Source: Sphingobacterium corticibacterium
GTDB taxonomy: Bacteria > Bacteroidota > Bacteroidia > Sphingobacteriales > Sphingobacteriaceae
Direction of reading: 5' to 3'
DNA: 64,000 nucleotides
NCBI RefSeq assembly: GCF_004208525.1
Contig: NZ_SGIT01000003.1
Coordinates: forward strand, 124,001 to 188,000
Shown here one piece after another: positions 25,884-35,964 of this stretch; within the stretch, counting starts at the first letter, position 1, and each line of letters begins with the position of its first letter. A program made the translations under genes and the position numbers. Below the pieces are notes generated by a model. It did no database searches and was not told the DNA's origin. It saw nothing but the letters and a program-made list of their open reading frames with translations.

Positions 25884-27416
25884 TTAGTTACCTGCCAATG
25901 TAGATCTCTCGACCCACCAAAGCGGCGTAAAAACCCAATCTCTTTTATCGGCTCCTAAACGAGAAATTTCTTTCGGATTGTAGATATACTCTGTTTGCGG
26001 GTCATACACAAACCTTTGGATATACCGCCCGCCCCATTCTGCTAACGCGAAACGAGGATAATAAAGATCGGGGTATGCATCCACGCTATAATGGTAACGT
26101 CTGATATCCACCCAGCTTTCCGCTTGTAGATAAAGTGCGATCCATTTCTGCATCAGAATATCTGATATTTTTAAGTTTTCTGCCGTTTGTGCTAATTTCG
26201 AAGACCCTAAGAAATTAATAATCTGCCCCTCTTCTATCCCCAAGCGTCTTAGATTCGTTTCCACCCCTTGTTTATAGGCCGTTAAAGCGCCTTGGTTATC
26301 ATTTAGATAATACAGGGCTTCTGCCTTGATAAAATACAATTCTTCCTCGATCATGTAAGGATAGGCAGAGCTATCGGCCGTCCAATATCCATTATATAAA
26401 TTAGCAAAATCTTGATAGGTTGTCCCCGATGGCAACGCATTATCCCGCAAACCTTCAGACATTTTTGCGCCAAGGTATTTATTATTTGTCCCGGGCGTTG
26501 TAAGCTTATAGAGTCTCGGGTCATAGAGACCGGCGTCCTCATTAATGGTCAACGTTTTCATTAATACATCTGTCGGTAAGGAATTTAGTAAATCGTTACG
26601 AATATCCGCAAACTGCCACTCGGGGTTGGGTCGGCTTTCTCCCCATAAATTCTTTTCCCAATTGGATGTACTGGTGCCGGGATAACGAAATACTGCATCT
26701 TCAAAATCAGTCAACGTTGCATTGATCAGTGTCACCAACTCTTGATAGCCGTTCGTAAAATTAGCCGTATGCAATTTCATTCTTGCCCGTACAGCATTTG
26801 CCAGCGCTATCCATTTCCGGTAATCGCCTTGATAGATTAAATCAGCATTAGCGTTCATGGAACTTGCTGAGGAACTAACATTTTGAAGCTCTTCAATACC
26901 CTCGTCCAACAATCGCTCTACACCAGCATAAATCTCCTCCTGTGTGTTGTATAATGGATTAAAAGAGCCCGAGTAAGCCTCATCAAATGGCATATCGCCG
27001 AAAACGTCAGTAGCAGATAAGAAACTTAATGCCAACATAATCTTCCCAACTCCAATATAATTGTTATCACCGTCTTCTTCTGCTCTCAATAGCATACCGG
27101 CTGGTCCGGAAATATTCGAACCAACATCAAAATAATGCCATCTCCAAGCCCCCATACGCGTGATATTATTATAGTTCCAAGTGTCTGTCTGCGCGTTGCT
27201 ATTCCCTGTTCTAGTCGTCACATAGTAGCTGTGATACGCAGCAAACCGGGCCTGCGCATATAACGAATAAGCTAAATTGGCTTGAATAGCAGGTAAGCGT
27301 AGGCTGGATGGGACCGTCACGGGTTGAACCGGATTATAATTTAAATCCAACTTGTTACAAGCCGAAAGCGCTACTATACCCAATATGATTGAAAAACCTT
27401 TAACGAATATTTTCAT
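25884..27416 (-). CDS. SusD/RagB-like lipoprotein (SusD_2 type)
   Basis: 510 residues. Lipobox Cys20 (ALSACNKLDLN). The N-terminus (NYNPVQPVTVPSSLRLPAIQ region) and the C-terminal AEWGGRYIQRFVYDPQTEY region fit the SusD_2 branch. YFIKAEALYYL (~360-370) is the TPR-like helix seen in the family. It starts 11 bases after the SusC stop and should form the lid of that transporter. Confidence 0.9.
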   Translation of the reverse strand: MKIFVKGFSIILGIVALSACNKLDLNYNPVQPVTVPSSLRLPAIQANLAYSLYAQARFAAYHSYYVTTRTGNSNAQTDTWNYNNITRMGAWRWHYFDVGSNISGPAGMLLRAEEDGDNNYIGVGKIMLALSFLSATDVFGDMPFDEAYSGSFNPLYNTQEEIYAGVERLLDEGIEELQNVSSSASSMNANADLIYQGDYRKWIALANAVRARMKLHTANFTNGYQELVTLINATLTDFEDAVFRYPGTSTSNWEKNLWGESRPNPEWQFADIRNDLLNSLPTDVLMKTLTINEDAGLYDPRLYKLTTPGTNNKYLGAKMSEGLRDNALPSGTTYQDFANLYNGYWTADSSAYPYMIEEELYFIKAEALYYLNDNQGALTAYKQGVETNLRRLGIEEGQIINFLGSSKLAQTAENLKISDILMQKWIALYLQAESWVDIRRYHYSVDAYPDLYYPRFALAEWGGRYIQRFVYDPQTEYIYNPKEISRLGADKRDWVFTPLWWVERSTLAGN

Positions 27417-27427
27417 GACTTTTTAAT

Positions 27428-30400
27428 TTAGAGTCCAATATTTAAACCAAAAGAGAACGATCTCGGCAACGGAATAGCACCGTTGTCAACACCCATTGTA
27501 CTTGCTCCGGAGCCTCCGGCATTCGGACCAGCACTATTCACTTCAGGATCTCCTCCAGAATAATTCGTGATGACGAATGGATTTTGTGCCGACAATTCCA
27601 AACCTAACCTCTTTACACCCAATCTTGAAGAAAGAGTCTTCGGGACTGTATATCCAAGCGTGATATAACGCACACGGGCCCAGTTTATCTTTTCGACAAA
27701 GTTTGTTCCCACTTGATAATAGTTATTTGCAAAGAAGCTGTAATTCAATACCACGGGTTGTTCATTTCTGACATATGAGCCGTCTTCTTGCGCGACAACA
27801 CCATTAAACACAAACTCCTTATCTCGCCATTGCCCCACGTCATAACCGGTACCAACGGACATCATACCCTGGCGCGATGCATTGAGAATATCTCCTCCAA
27901 ACCGAAAATCCCACATGAACGACAAATCAAACCCTTTGTAACTAAGTCTGTTCAACCATCCGATATTAAATTCTGGTTCTCGATTTCCAATGGTTGTCTC
28001 GACTTGATCAATCAATGGATAACCATCACTATCAACGATGAGATATCCTTCCTCCGTACGTTGATAGTCTCGGCCTACTATTCCCAACACATGTTCATCC
28101 AATGTGGTCGCAGCCGATCCCGCATTTAATTGGGCGTTCGTGTACTTAAACGTTTGGATATCTCCCGCAAATTCCAGCATCTTAGAGGTGTTCTTCCAAG
28201 CGTTCACTGTTGTGCTCCAAGTAAACTCTTCATTTCTAAAAGGAATGACATTGATTGACGCCTCATAACCTTTATTCCACAACGATCCGGCATTAAACGT
28301 CATAATTACATATCCTGATGGTAATGGAACCCTCGGCGTCATAATCATATCGATACTTTCCCGCTTATAATATGTCAAGTCAACATTCAACCGGCGATTA
28401 AAGAATCCGAGTTCGGTTCCCACCTCAAATTCTGACGTTCGTTCAGGACGCAAATCTGGATTTCCACCTGTCGCATCGACCACAAATCCACCACCGACGG
28501 TAACGACTTGCCTGAGGTTTGTATTCGTTCTAAAAATTGGCGCATCTTTCCCTACTTTAGCGTAGCTCATACGCAGCTTACCATACCACGTATCAGGATT
28601 AATAAGTTCCGAAAACGTAAAGCTGCCCGAATAAGATGGCGAATAGAACTGTCGATGTTGCGGAGACAATGTCGATGTCCAATCATTTCGGCCAGTAATC
28701 CCCAATGTCAGCATATTTTTGTACGATACGCTTAGATCTCCATAAATAGCATAGCGTTGACGGTAGGCTAAATTATCAGTAAGAATTTTGTTATCCGGAT
28801 CCACTACATTAGGCGAAAAAATATCTGGCACCAGTAAATTTTCCGCTAAATACGCCAAGCCATCCGTCACATAATAATCACTGTTGGCACCCAGAATCAG
28901 GGAAATTTCAAAATCGTCATAAAATCGACGCTGCATGGTCGCATTAAAGGTAGAAGTGATGTATTTAGAATTGGCATTAGATTCTGTCACTCTCCCATCG
29001 AAGATATTTACTCCCCCGGGTGTCCCAGGCGTTGTGATTGTTCTATATTTCGAAGCCGTATAATCCTGTCCTAAACGATAGTTTAACGTCAGCCAATCCA
29101 ACGGTTTATAGTCAATGCTACCGTTCAAAATAAATCTATCCACATTATTATTTCTGGGATTTCGCATCACGCCCCACATGGGGGAAATCCGCGCGTTCCT
29201 ACCATCATCTTCGGGTTCCTTATAAGCATACCATGGTTCTCCGTTAGGTCTTTCGTACTGTAAAATGTCGTAACGTAATGGATAGGTCAAGATGCTGTTA
29301 ATCCATCCACCAGCAGTTGCTCCACCCAACCCCTCTTGGATATTATTCTGTACATAATTAGCAGAAGCCGTAACACTGATTTTGTCACTTAACTTCGCTG
29401 TTCCTTTCATTAAAAAATTTATTTTATCCTGATGCGTATTCGGCACCATCGATCCTGCCTTTCTATATCCACCAGACATATAATATTGTAGATTTTCAGA
29501 ACCGCCGTTGATATTTACGCCAGCATCGTGTGTTAATGCGGTCTGAAAAAATCTTTCGATGTTGTTATAGATAGGCTCATCATATCTAAATTTTCTACCC
29601 CACGAAGATCCAGAAGATTCGTCATATGTACCTCCGGTACCCGTAGTGTAAATCTGCTGTTGACGGGGCAATCGGCCCATGGTCTCTACAAAAGCTCTGT
29701 ACGTACCGCCAATCTGCATGACACCGGCCTTCCCTTTTTTAGTGGTAATAATAACAGCACCGGAAGCCGCATCAATCCCATACAACGCGGCGGCGGCGGC
29801 ACCCTTTAGGATAGAAATATCTTCAATATCTTCCGGGTTGATATCTGCGATACGATTGACTGTTCCATTTGAAGACGAATTGTTTACGCGGATACCATCA
29901 ACAATCATAAGCGGTTGATTATCGCCTGTTAAGGTTGTAGATCCGCGAAGAATAATCTCGGTAGGCAGTCCGGGTGAACCTCCTGACGAAGAAATCTGAG
30001 CTCCTGCAACTTGTCCCTGCAGAGCGTTAAGAATATTTCCTTGATTTGCAGCCCTCAAATCGTCTCCAGAGACTTGCTGAACTGAATAGGTAAGGTTTTT
30101 CTTGCTTCTCTCGATACCCAACGCTGTTACGACCACCTCTTCTATCGCACCATCATCAGGCAGAAGTATAACCAGAACAGTAGCCGATTCGATTTTCACT
30201 TCTTGAGTCACATAGCCGATATACGTGACTCTTAGGACATCGCCAACTTTGGCTCTTATAGAAAAGTTTCCGTCTGCGTCTGTTGCTGCCGAAACAGTCG
30301 TTCCAACTACCGCAATAGTAGCTCCTGCTATCGACCCATCAGCACTTGATACCCTTCCTTTAACGATATCTTGAACGACATTGTTCAATAGCAAAGGAGT

Positions 30401-30490
30401 CTCTCTTTCAGCCGGAAGCCCTTCCCGCGCAACGGTTCCCGTCGTCGCAATCAACCCTAAAGCAACAGAAAATAATAACGATTTTCTCAT
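27428..30490 (-). CDS. SusC-like TonB-dependent transporter (glycan operon 1)
   Basis: 1020 residues. Signal peptide (~1-21), carboxypeptidase-like regulatory domain (~42-115), plug starting after EEVVVTALGIERSKK (~117-131) with EIILRGSTTLT and PLMIVDGIRVNN, then the barrel. The last strand is SFGLNIGL. There is no STN domain, so control is not through FecR. It is first in an operon of six genes down to the phosphoesterase at 20485. The first 13 residues (MRKSLLFSVALGL) and the leader before the ATG match the other SusC at 32491-35814. Confidence 0.93.
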   Translation of the reverse strand: MRKSLLFSVALGLIATTGTVAREGLPAERETPLLLNNVVQDIVKGRVSSADGSIAGATIAVVGTTVSAATDADGNFSIRAKVGDVLRVTYIGYVTQEVKIESATVLVILLPDDGAIEEVVVTALGIERSKKNLTYSVQQVSGDDLRAANQGNILNALQGQVAGAQISSSGGSPGLPTEIILRGSTTLTGDNQPLMIVDGIRVNNSSSNGTVNRIADINPEDIEDISILKGAAAAALYGIDAASGAVIITTKKGKAGVMQIGGTYRAFVETMGRLPRQQQIYTTGTGGTYDESSGSSWGRKFRYDEPIYNNIERFFQTALTHDAGVNINGGSENLQYYMSGGYRKAGSMVPNTHQDKINFLMKGTAKLSDKISVTASANYVQNNIQEGLGGATAGGWINSILTYPLRYDILQYERPNGEPWYAYKEPEDDGRNARISPMWGVMRNPRNNNVDRFILNGSIDYKPLDWLTLNYRLGQDYTASKYRTITTPGTPGGVNIFDGRVTESNANSKYITSTFNATMQRRFYDDFEISLILGANSDYYVTDGLAYLAENLLVPDIFSPNVVDPDNKILTDNLAYRQRYAIYGDLSVSYKNMLTLGITGRNDWTSTLSPQHRQFYSPSYSGSFTFSELINPDTWYGKLRMSYAKVGKDAPIFRTNTNLRQVVTVGGGFVVDATGGNPDLRPERTSEFEVGTELGFFNRRLNVDLTYYKRESIDMIMTPRVPLPSGYVIMTFNAGSLWNKGYEASINVIPFRNEEFTWSTTVNAWKNTSKMLEFAGDIQTFKYTNAQLNAGSAATTLDEHVLGIVGRDYQRTEEGYLIVDSDGYPLIDQVETTIGNREPEFNIGWLNRLSYKGFDLSFMWDFRFGGDILNASRQGMMSVGTGYDVGQWRDKEFVFNGVVAQEDGSYVRNEQPVVLNYSFFANNYYQVGTNFVEKINWARVRYITLGYTVPKTLSSRLGVKRLGLELSAQNPFVITNYSGGDPEVNSAGPNAGGSGASTMGVDNGAIPLPRSFSFGLNIGL

Positions 30491-30588
30491 AGCTAGTTAG
30501 TTAGTTTATTTTAATAATGATTACTTCATAAAAGGCCTGCTTCTTGCATATTTTGTCATAATTTAATCAAGAAATGCTAAAACCTGCA

Positions 30589-30619
30589 CTAATATAAGAA
30601 AAAACATAAAACAAACAAA
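30589..30619 (-). promoter_or_regulatory. Promoter of glycan operon 1
   Basis: On the minus strand TTTG (30619-30616), 19 bases, TATATTAG (30596-30589), one base off TAnnTTTG. The predicted leader is about 90 bases long. Confidence 0.55.
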
Positions 30620-30660
30620 CTTTTTTGCTTTTTTTTAAGTGTTTTTGTCAAAAACAAAAA

Positions 30661-30687
30661 AAACACGCATAAACGCGTGTTTTTTTT
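30661..30687 (-). terminator. Terminator after the second SusD gene
   Basis: Stem AAACACGC (30661-30668) / GCGTGTTT (30675-30682) with a 6-base loop, flanked by long A and T runs so it can work in both directions. It separates the 32491/30734 SusCD pair from glycan operon 1. The stem core is the same as in the terminator at 35932-35956. Confidence 0.8.
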
Positions 30688-30733
30688 AAAGAAATCAAAT
30701 TAATCCGTATTTACCCTGGATCCTGTACTATCT

Positions 30734-32488
30734 TTACCATTCTGGATTTTGCTTCAACTCAACACCATTGCTTTCATAAAGTGAAATCTGGTCCAAAGGA
30801 ATCGGATCGAGGTAAAATTTGTCCTGTACCGTCCTCTTAATAGACGCTGAAGGTATAATATACCCTTCATTTGCACCATCGATTGTGATGCCGTTCAATT
30901 GTTCGTCTGTATAATCTGCTTTTACGATATAAGCACCTCTATTGTTCGTCGGATTTTTGTCTGTATCCGCATACTCCAGCTTTTTCCATCGGCGCAAATC
31001 GTTCAGCCGAAGTCCTTCGAACATCAGTTCAGACCGGCGTTCGCGTCTTATTTCCCAAATCAGGCTGGACACTGTTTGATCCCGAACCGGATCATCGTAA
31101 GGAACGCCGTTTACAGCAGGTTGATTCCCTACCAATTCTAATCTCGGCAGGCCAACTCCGGTTCTGTTGCGAAGGACGTTGATCGTTATATCAAGGTCGC
31201 CTTGTGTCAGCGTTCCCAACTCGGCCATGGCTTCCGCATAATTAACGAGCACTTCTCCGTAACGGATAATCGGTGCGTCGGTAATATTCAAGGAGCCGGT
31301 TCCCACGGTTTCATTCCGCAGACTTTCGTTCAGAAATTTCTGTACGGCGTATCCTGAAAGGGCAAAGTTGCTCCTCACATTCATCATGCGGAGCTCCGGT
31401 GCAATGGTTTGTACTAAGCGTCCATCACGATCACGTAGTGCATTGGCTACCGTCCGGTCATTTTCGTAACGCGACGACAAACCGATAGGCAGTCCGTCTG
31501 ACAATAGATAGCTATCTAGTGCATTTTTGGACATCCCGGCCTGCGGCTCCAAGTTGTTGTACGACATCGCGCTGTGCGACAAAATACCTTCCGCATATTC
31601 TTTAAACAGGATAACTTCGGAGTTTCCTTTAAGTGATTCCGAAGCAAACAAAGCACGATAGTTATTGGAAACCGAAAAAGCACCACTCGTGATCACCTGC
31701 TCAGCCGCCCATTTCGCGGCCTCCAGATATTCCGTTGCTTTCGCTTCATCGACGCCATGGTATTTCAACCAGGTTCCTTCAAATAGAAATACCCGGGACA
31801 TATAGGCCAACACCACATATTTGTTGACGGCTTGTTGCGCCGGTCCATCGCTGGCACGTACATGTTCGACAGCAAACCTAAAATCTTCCAATACCTTGTC
31901 CATGACATACACGCGCGAGTCACGTGGACGGTATAAGTCGGGGTCGTCCTCCGCTAAAACTCGATCAATATAGGGCACATCCCCGAAAGCATTCACAAAA
32001 TTTGCATATTCTAAACCGCGGAAGAATCGCCCTACACCCAGCCAGTGGTTCTGAACTTCTTCAGCGAGTTCTGCGATCGGCACACTATTGATAAAGTGAT
32101 TCGCTTTTCGAATACGGGAATAATAGGATGTTACACCAGCTGGTGTTTGACTTGCAGGCAAAGTAGGCGACCAGCCTCCACCCGAGGTCGGCACGTTGAT
32201 CACAAACTCGTCCACAACGATTTCATTCGGGCTTATCGGTATAAAATCATCGTTGATAAACTGCCCATCATAGAAAGTTCCCCTACCAAAACCACTGCCA
32301 TATCCTTTGAAATAGGAGTTATAAAAACCAAAGGTATAGGTCCGGATGTTGTTTTCGGACGACCAGAATGCTGGATCCGTCAATTGATCTAGCGGATCTT
32401 TGGTCAGAAAATCATCGCCTAAAAAATCTTTAGAGCAGGATGTCATCGATAAAATACCTGCTATGGCTATATATTTAAGTAGTTTCAT
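30734..32488 (-). CDS. SusD/RagB-like surface lipoprotein (pair 2)
   Basis: 584 residues. Lipobox Cys18 (SMTSCSKDF). It has the FLTKDPLDQLTDPAFW start typical of SusD, helices with PIIRYGEVLVNYAEAMAELG (~410-429), and IRRERRSELMFEGLRLNDLRRW (~490-511). It starts 2 bases after the stop of its SusC partner, and a terminator follows, so the pair is its own unit. Confidence 0.93.
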   Translation of the reverse strand: MKLLKYIAIAGILSMTSCSKDFLGDDFLTKDPLDQLTDPAFWSSENNIRTYTFGFYNSYFKGYGSGFGRGTFYDGQFINDDFIPISPNEIVVDEFVINVPTSGGGWSPTLPASQTPAGVTSYYSRIRKANHFINSVPIAELAEEVQNHWLGVGRFFRGLEYANFVNAFGDVPYIDRVLAEDDPDLYRPRDSRVYVMDKVLEDFRFAVEHVRASDGPAQQAVNKYVVLAYMSRVFLFEGTWLKYHGVDEAKATEYLEAAKWAAEQVITSGAFSVSNNYRALFASESLKGNSEVILFKEYAEGILSHSAMSYNNLEPQAGMSKNALDSYLLSDGLPIGLSSRYENDRTVANALRDRDGRLVQTIAPELRMMNVRSNFALSGYAVQKFLNESLRNETVGTGSLNITDAPIIRYGEVLVNYAEAMAELGTLTQGDLDITINVLRNRTGVGLPRLELVGNQPAVNGVPYDDPVRDQTVSSLIWEIRRERRSELMFEGLRLNDLRRWKKLEYADTDKNPTNNRGAYIVKADYTDEQLNGITIDGANEGYIIPSASIKRTVQDKFYLDPIPLDQISLYESNGVELKQNPEW

Positions 32489-32490
32489 CT

Positions 32491-35400
32491 CTAAAAAGTT
32501 AATTGAAGCCCTAATGAAAATGTTCTGCGGTACGGGTAGGAGCGACCGAATGTATTTAGATCATTGCCTGATCGACCAAAAGCATTGGAATCATCTCTTC
32601 CTTCCACGGTGTAATCTATTTCTGGATCGACCGGAACGTCTAAATTATCAAATTCCAACAGGTTCTCGCCTGAGAAGAACACCCTTAGTTTCGAAATTTT
32701 AGCTTTTTCCATCACCGATGAAGGTAACGTATATCCAAACGTTAAATTTTTTAACCGCAGATAAGACATATCCAACAGATATCTCGTTTGCGGCATGTGG
32801 TTCAACGTGGTATTACTTTGTCCCTGATCAGTGGGCCGATAATAGAACGCTCCGGTATTCTCCGGTGTCCAATAGTCCATTTGATGTGTATACCACGCTT
32901 CCGCAGGCCTCCAACCCGGCACGATAAAATCTCCTCCTGCCCAAATGTCACGTGAGCCGACTCCTTGCAGGAAGAAGCCTAAATCAAATCCTTTATAGTC
33001 GAAATCTGCACGGAAACCATACTGATACCTTGGATTGGAATTACCGATGATTCTCCGATCACCGGGATTCTGCACTGTACCATCCCCTATACCGATCACA
33101 CCGTCTCCATTCAGATCTTTATATTTTATGTCTCCTGGACCAAATTTAAAATTTGGGGTTTCATAAAAAGACTGTGAAGGAATCCCTTCTTTTAACGTAT
33201 ATGTTCCATCTGGATTTGCAATGAAGTCATCAACTTGAAAAAGGCGATCGGTCTCATAACCCCAAATTTCGCCGATAAGCTTACCTTCGTAGTTGGTGGA
33301 GGTACCGTTGACATTTACCTGAGCTTGTCCATCGAACTTGGTGATCGTTTCTTTGAAATCAGACAGCTGACCTGCCAATCGCATATTCAAACCATTGCTG
33401 AAACTATGATTATAAGCTAATTCCAATTCCCAACCGTTGGTCTGCATCTCGCCAAAATTACGCAAAGGTGAGAGTGCCCCAAAACTAGACGGCAATATCA
33501 CACCCCCCGTAATAAGATCCGAAATCGTCCTTCTGAAACGGTTGAACGTCACATTAAATTTATTCTGGAAAAATGCCGCATCTATTCCGATCTCTTGTGT
33601 TGTTACCGTTTCCCAAGTCAGATCTTGAGAAACAATGGTCGGCGTCGTCATCGTATTCTGATTAACCCCATCAATCACCCAATTCGTTGGGGCCTGGCTT
33701 AATGTAGACAGATATAGCCCAGTAGGCACCGTTTGGTTCCCGACACTACCCCAGGAAGCTCTTACTTTTAAGAAATCCAGATAAGGTTTGGTCCAGTCCA
33801 TAAACTCTTCCTGAGAAAGCACGTATCCGGCAGACATCGCCGGGAAAAAGCCCCAAACGTTTTCTTTATTGAATCGAGAGGAACCATCATACCGAGCCAG
33901 TACTTCGAAAAGATATTTATTTTGGTAATCATAGTTAATACGCCCGAAAAAGCCGAGTGTAGACCAATGTGATGCGCCCGAACTTGTCGTCTGGTCGCCC
34001 GTGGCCAAACCTAACTGCGGATAACTTTGATCAAGAAGCCCGAGCCGTTGCCCCCAAACGTTGTCCGATTCAGCTAGCTCGGCATTCGCTCCAGCCATAA
34101 ACTTAAAGTTGTGTGCGTCGTCAAAGCTTTTATCGTAGGTCGCATATATATTCGCGACATGCCGGGTACTCATGCTACGTTCTTTTCTCGCCCGGTCGTG
34201 CGTCGCACCGGTATACGTCATATAATCAAAATCTGTTTTGTTCCAAAAATCCCAACCCGTTACGCTACCACCATTGATATCAAACCGGTTGAGATACTGT
34301 GAATAGGTGTAGTCGGCATCCAAGGTTAGTCCCTCCATAATGGTTGCCTGCCCCCCGAATGAAATACGGGTCATGTTCAGCGTTCTTACATTCATGTTTG
34401 CCTGCTGCACATCTGTTATCGCATTTCGCATAGGCAATCCGTCGATCGTTCCGTAAGGAAAATTTCGCGGCCAACGATACATGTAGAATATAGGCTCGAA
34501 TACGTCGCCATTAAAGGAATAGGGCTTACTAACATCCGAAGCCGAATACAAAACTTTCGCAAAACCTGTCAGCCAGTCATTGAGATCGGCATTTATGCCG
34601 AGATTAAAATTATATCTGTTGTATTTATCCGGGTTTTCTTTCAATATACCCGTTTGGGAGACCAATCCAAATCCGGCGTTGTAATTTACTTTATCCGATC
34701 CGCCGGTAATACTCAGGTTATGGTTTTGTTGTGGTGTAAAGTCGCGCATAAACATACTTTCTGCATCCCATGGCCGGTGGAAATAAAGAAATCCGTCTTT
34801 CACTTCCCAATCTCGTCCTTCCACCATCTCCAAACCTAGATTCTGTCCTCCGTATAGGCGTTCCCACTCTTCCATTTTCTCGATGGCGTAGTCATCGTAA
34901 CGGGTACCTAAATTGTTATAGCCCGTTAGCGAGGGGTTCGTCCGCTGTTGCGCAAGCAACCCTGCTCTTGCTCCTTCTGCACCTCCTGCAATAACAGGTG
35001 TTGTTGTCGGTTTCTGAAGGGCTATGTTATTGGAATAGTTGATGGATGTCTTTGTATTTCTTTTGCCTGATTTCGTTTTGATCAAGACAACACCCCATGC
35101 CGCTCTTGATCCATAAATGGCGGCCGAGGCATCTTTGACAACCGACATGGTTTCAATATCCGTAGGGTTGATCATGGACAGACTCGGTACTTCTACTCCA
35201 TCCACCAGTATCAATGGCGACGCGCCGCCCTGTGTCTGCAACGATCCGCTGACACCGCGTAACCGAATGGTGGGGTCGCCTCCCAAATCTCCGCTTGGCG
35301 TCGAAACGGATAAACCGGAGACAGCACCTTGCAAAGCTCGCCCCACATCGGTAATCGGGCGCGTTTCAAAGGTCTTCTCCGTATCCACGGTGGACACTGC

Positions 35401-35814
35401 TCCGGTAATATTCGAACGGCGCTGCGAACCGTATCCCACGACGACCACTTCGTCCAATGTCGTGTCTTCGGCTTCCAAATTCACATCCAGTGTATTACCA
35501 GAAACGACAACATCTTTGGCGTGGTATCCTAAATAGGTAAAGCGTAATGTCGCTCCCATTGGTGCTTGGATGGAATAGCTCCCCTCTGCATCGGTACTGG
35601 AGGAAGTTGTTCCGCCAACTACAGTCACCGTTACACCGGCAAGGGGTCCCTCCGCACCGGTCACCCGACCGGTAACCGCATTTTGGATGTTGATATCGGA
35701 AACGGATACCGGAGGTTTACCTTCGCCGATAGGGTACCCTCCCCCGTAGGCCAACGAACCAAACGATACTGTTGTTAGCCCAAGTGCAACAGAAAATAGT
35801 AAAGATTTTCGCAT
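32491..35814 (-). CDS. SusC-like TonB-dependent transporter (pair 2)
   Basis: 1107 residues. Signal peptide, carboxypeptidase-like regulatory domain (~46-115), EVVVVGYGSQRR TonB-box region (~119-130), plug with PTIRLRGVSGSLQ and SPLILVDGVEVP, then the barrel ending in FSLGLQLTF. No STN domain. The sequence differs much from the other SusC here, so it probably takes a different oligomer from the same polymer. The neighbour upstream is NamZ. Confidence 0.93.
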   Translation of the reverse strand: MRKSLLFSVALGLTTVSFGSLAYGGGYPIGEGKPPVSVSDINIQNAVTGRVTGAEGPLAGVTVTVVGGTTSSSTDAEGSYSIQAPMGATLRFTYLGYHAKDVVVSGNTLDVNLEAEDTTLDEVVVVGYGSQRRSNITGAVSTVDTEKTFETRPITDVGRALQGAVSGLSVSTPSGDLGGDPTIRLRGVSGSLQTQGGASPLILVDGVEVPSLSMINPTDIETMSVVKDASAAIYGSRAAWGVVLIKTKSGKRNTKTSINYSNNIALQKPTTTPVIAGGAEGARAGLLAQQRTNPSLTGYNNLGTRYDDYAIEKMEEWERLYGGQNLGLEMVEGRDWEVKDGFLYFHRPWDAESMFMRDFTPQQNHNLSITGGSDKVNYNAGFGLVSQTGILKENPDKYNRYNFNLGINADLNDWLTGFAKVLYSASDVSKPYSFNGDVFEPIFYMYRWPRNFPYGTIDGLPMRNAITDVQQANMNVRTLNMTRISFGGQATIMEGLTLDADYTYSQYLNRFDINGGSVTGWDFWNKTDFDYMTYTGATHDRARKERSMSTRHVANIYATYDKSFDDAHNFKFMAGANAELAESDNVWGQRLGLLDQSYPQLGLATGDQTTSSGASHWSTLGFFGRINYDYQNKYLFEVLARYDGSSRFNKENVWGFFPAMSAGYVLSQEEFMDWTKPYLDFLKVRASWGSVGNQTVPTGLYLSTLSQAPTNWVIDGVNQNTMTTPTIVSQDLTWETVTTQEIGIDAAFFQNKFNVTFNRFRRTISDLITGGVILPSSFGALSPLRNFGEMQTNGWELELAYNHSFSNGLNMRLAGQLSDFKETITKFDGQAQVNVNGTSTNYEGKLIGEIWGYETDRLFQVDDFIANPDGTYTLKEGIPSQSFYETPNFKFGPGDIKYKDLNGDGVIGIGDGTVQNPGDRRIIGNSNPRYQYGFRADFDYKGFDLGFFLQGVGSRDIWAGGDFIVPGWRPAEAWYTHQMDYWTPENTGAFYYRPTDQGQSNTTLNHMPQTRYLLDMSYLRLKNLTFGYTLPSSVMEKAKISKLRVFFSGENLLEFDNLDVPVDPEIDYTVEGRDDSNAFGRSGNDLNTFGRSYPYRRTFSLGLQLTF

Positions 35815-35877
35815 AGCAAGTTAGTTTATTTATAATGTATCAATTACTTCTAATAAGATTCATTTTTGCGGCTTTAG

Positions 35878-35896
35878 TTTTACAATTTTTGTAAAA
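35878..35896. promoter_or_regulatory. Possible operator before SusC of pair 2
   Basis: A perfect dyad TTTTACAA - TTT - TTGTAAAA lies 64 bases upstream of the SusC ATG. No clear TAnnTTTG element was found here. It may be a regulator site, but AT-rich dyads also arise by chance. Confidence 0.4.
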
Positions 35897-35931
35897 ACGT
35901 ATGTTATGAATACCCGACGGTTTTTTTGAAT

Positions 35932-35956
35932 AAAAAAACACGCACAAGGCGTGTTT
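35932..35956 (-). terminator. Terminator after namZ-like gene
   Basis: Stem AAACACGC (35936-35943) / GCGTGTTT (35949-35956), with a T run on the minus strand formed by the As at 35932-35938. It starts 8 bases after the stop at 35965. Confidence 0.8.
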
Positions 35957-35964
35957 CCGATTTT

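Noticed and set aside
30702..30711. AATCCGTATT, same as part of the haem operator motif
   Set aside because: A single copy without the TTATATG half and after the end of a SusD gene; probably chance. A similar partial match at 59552 was also set aside.
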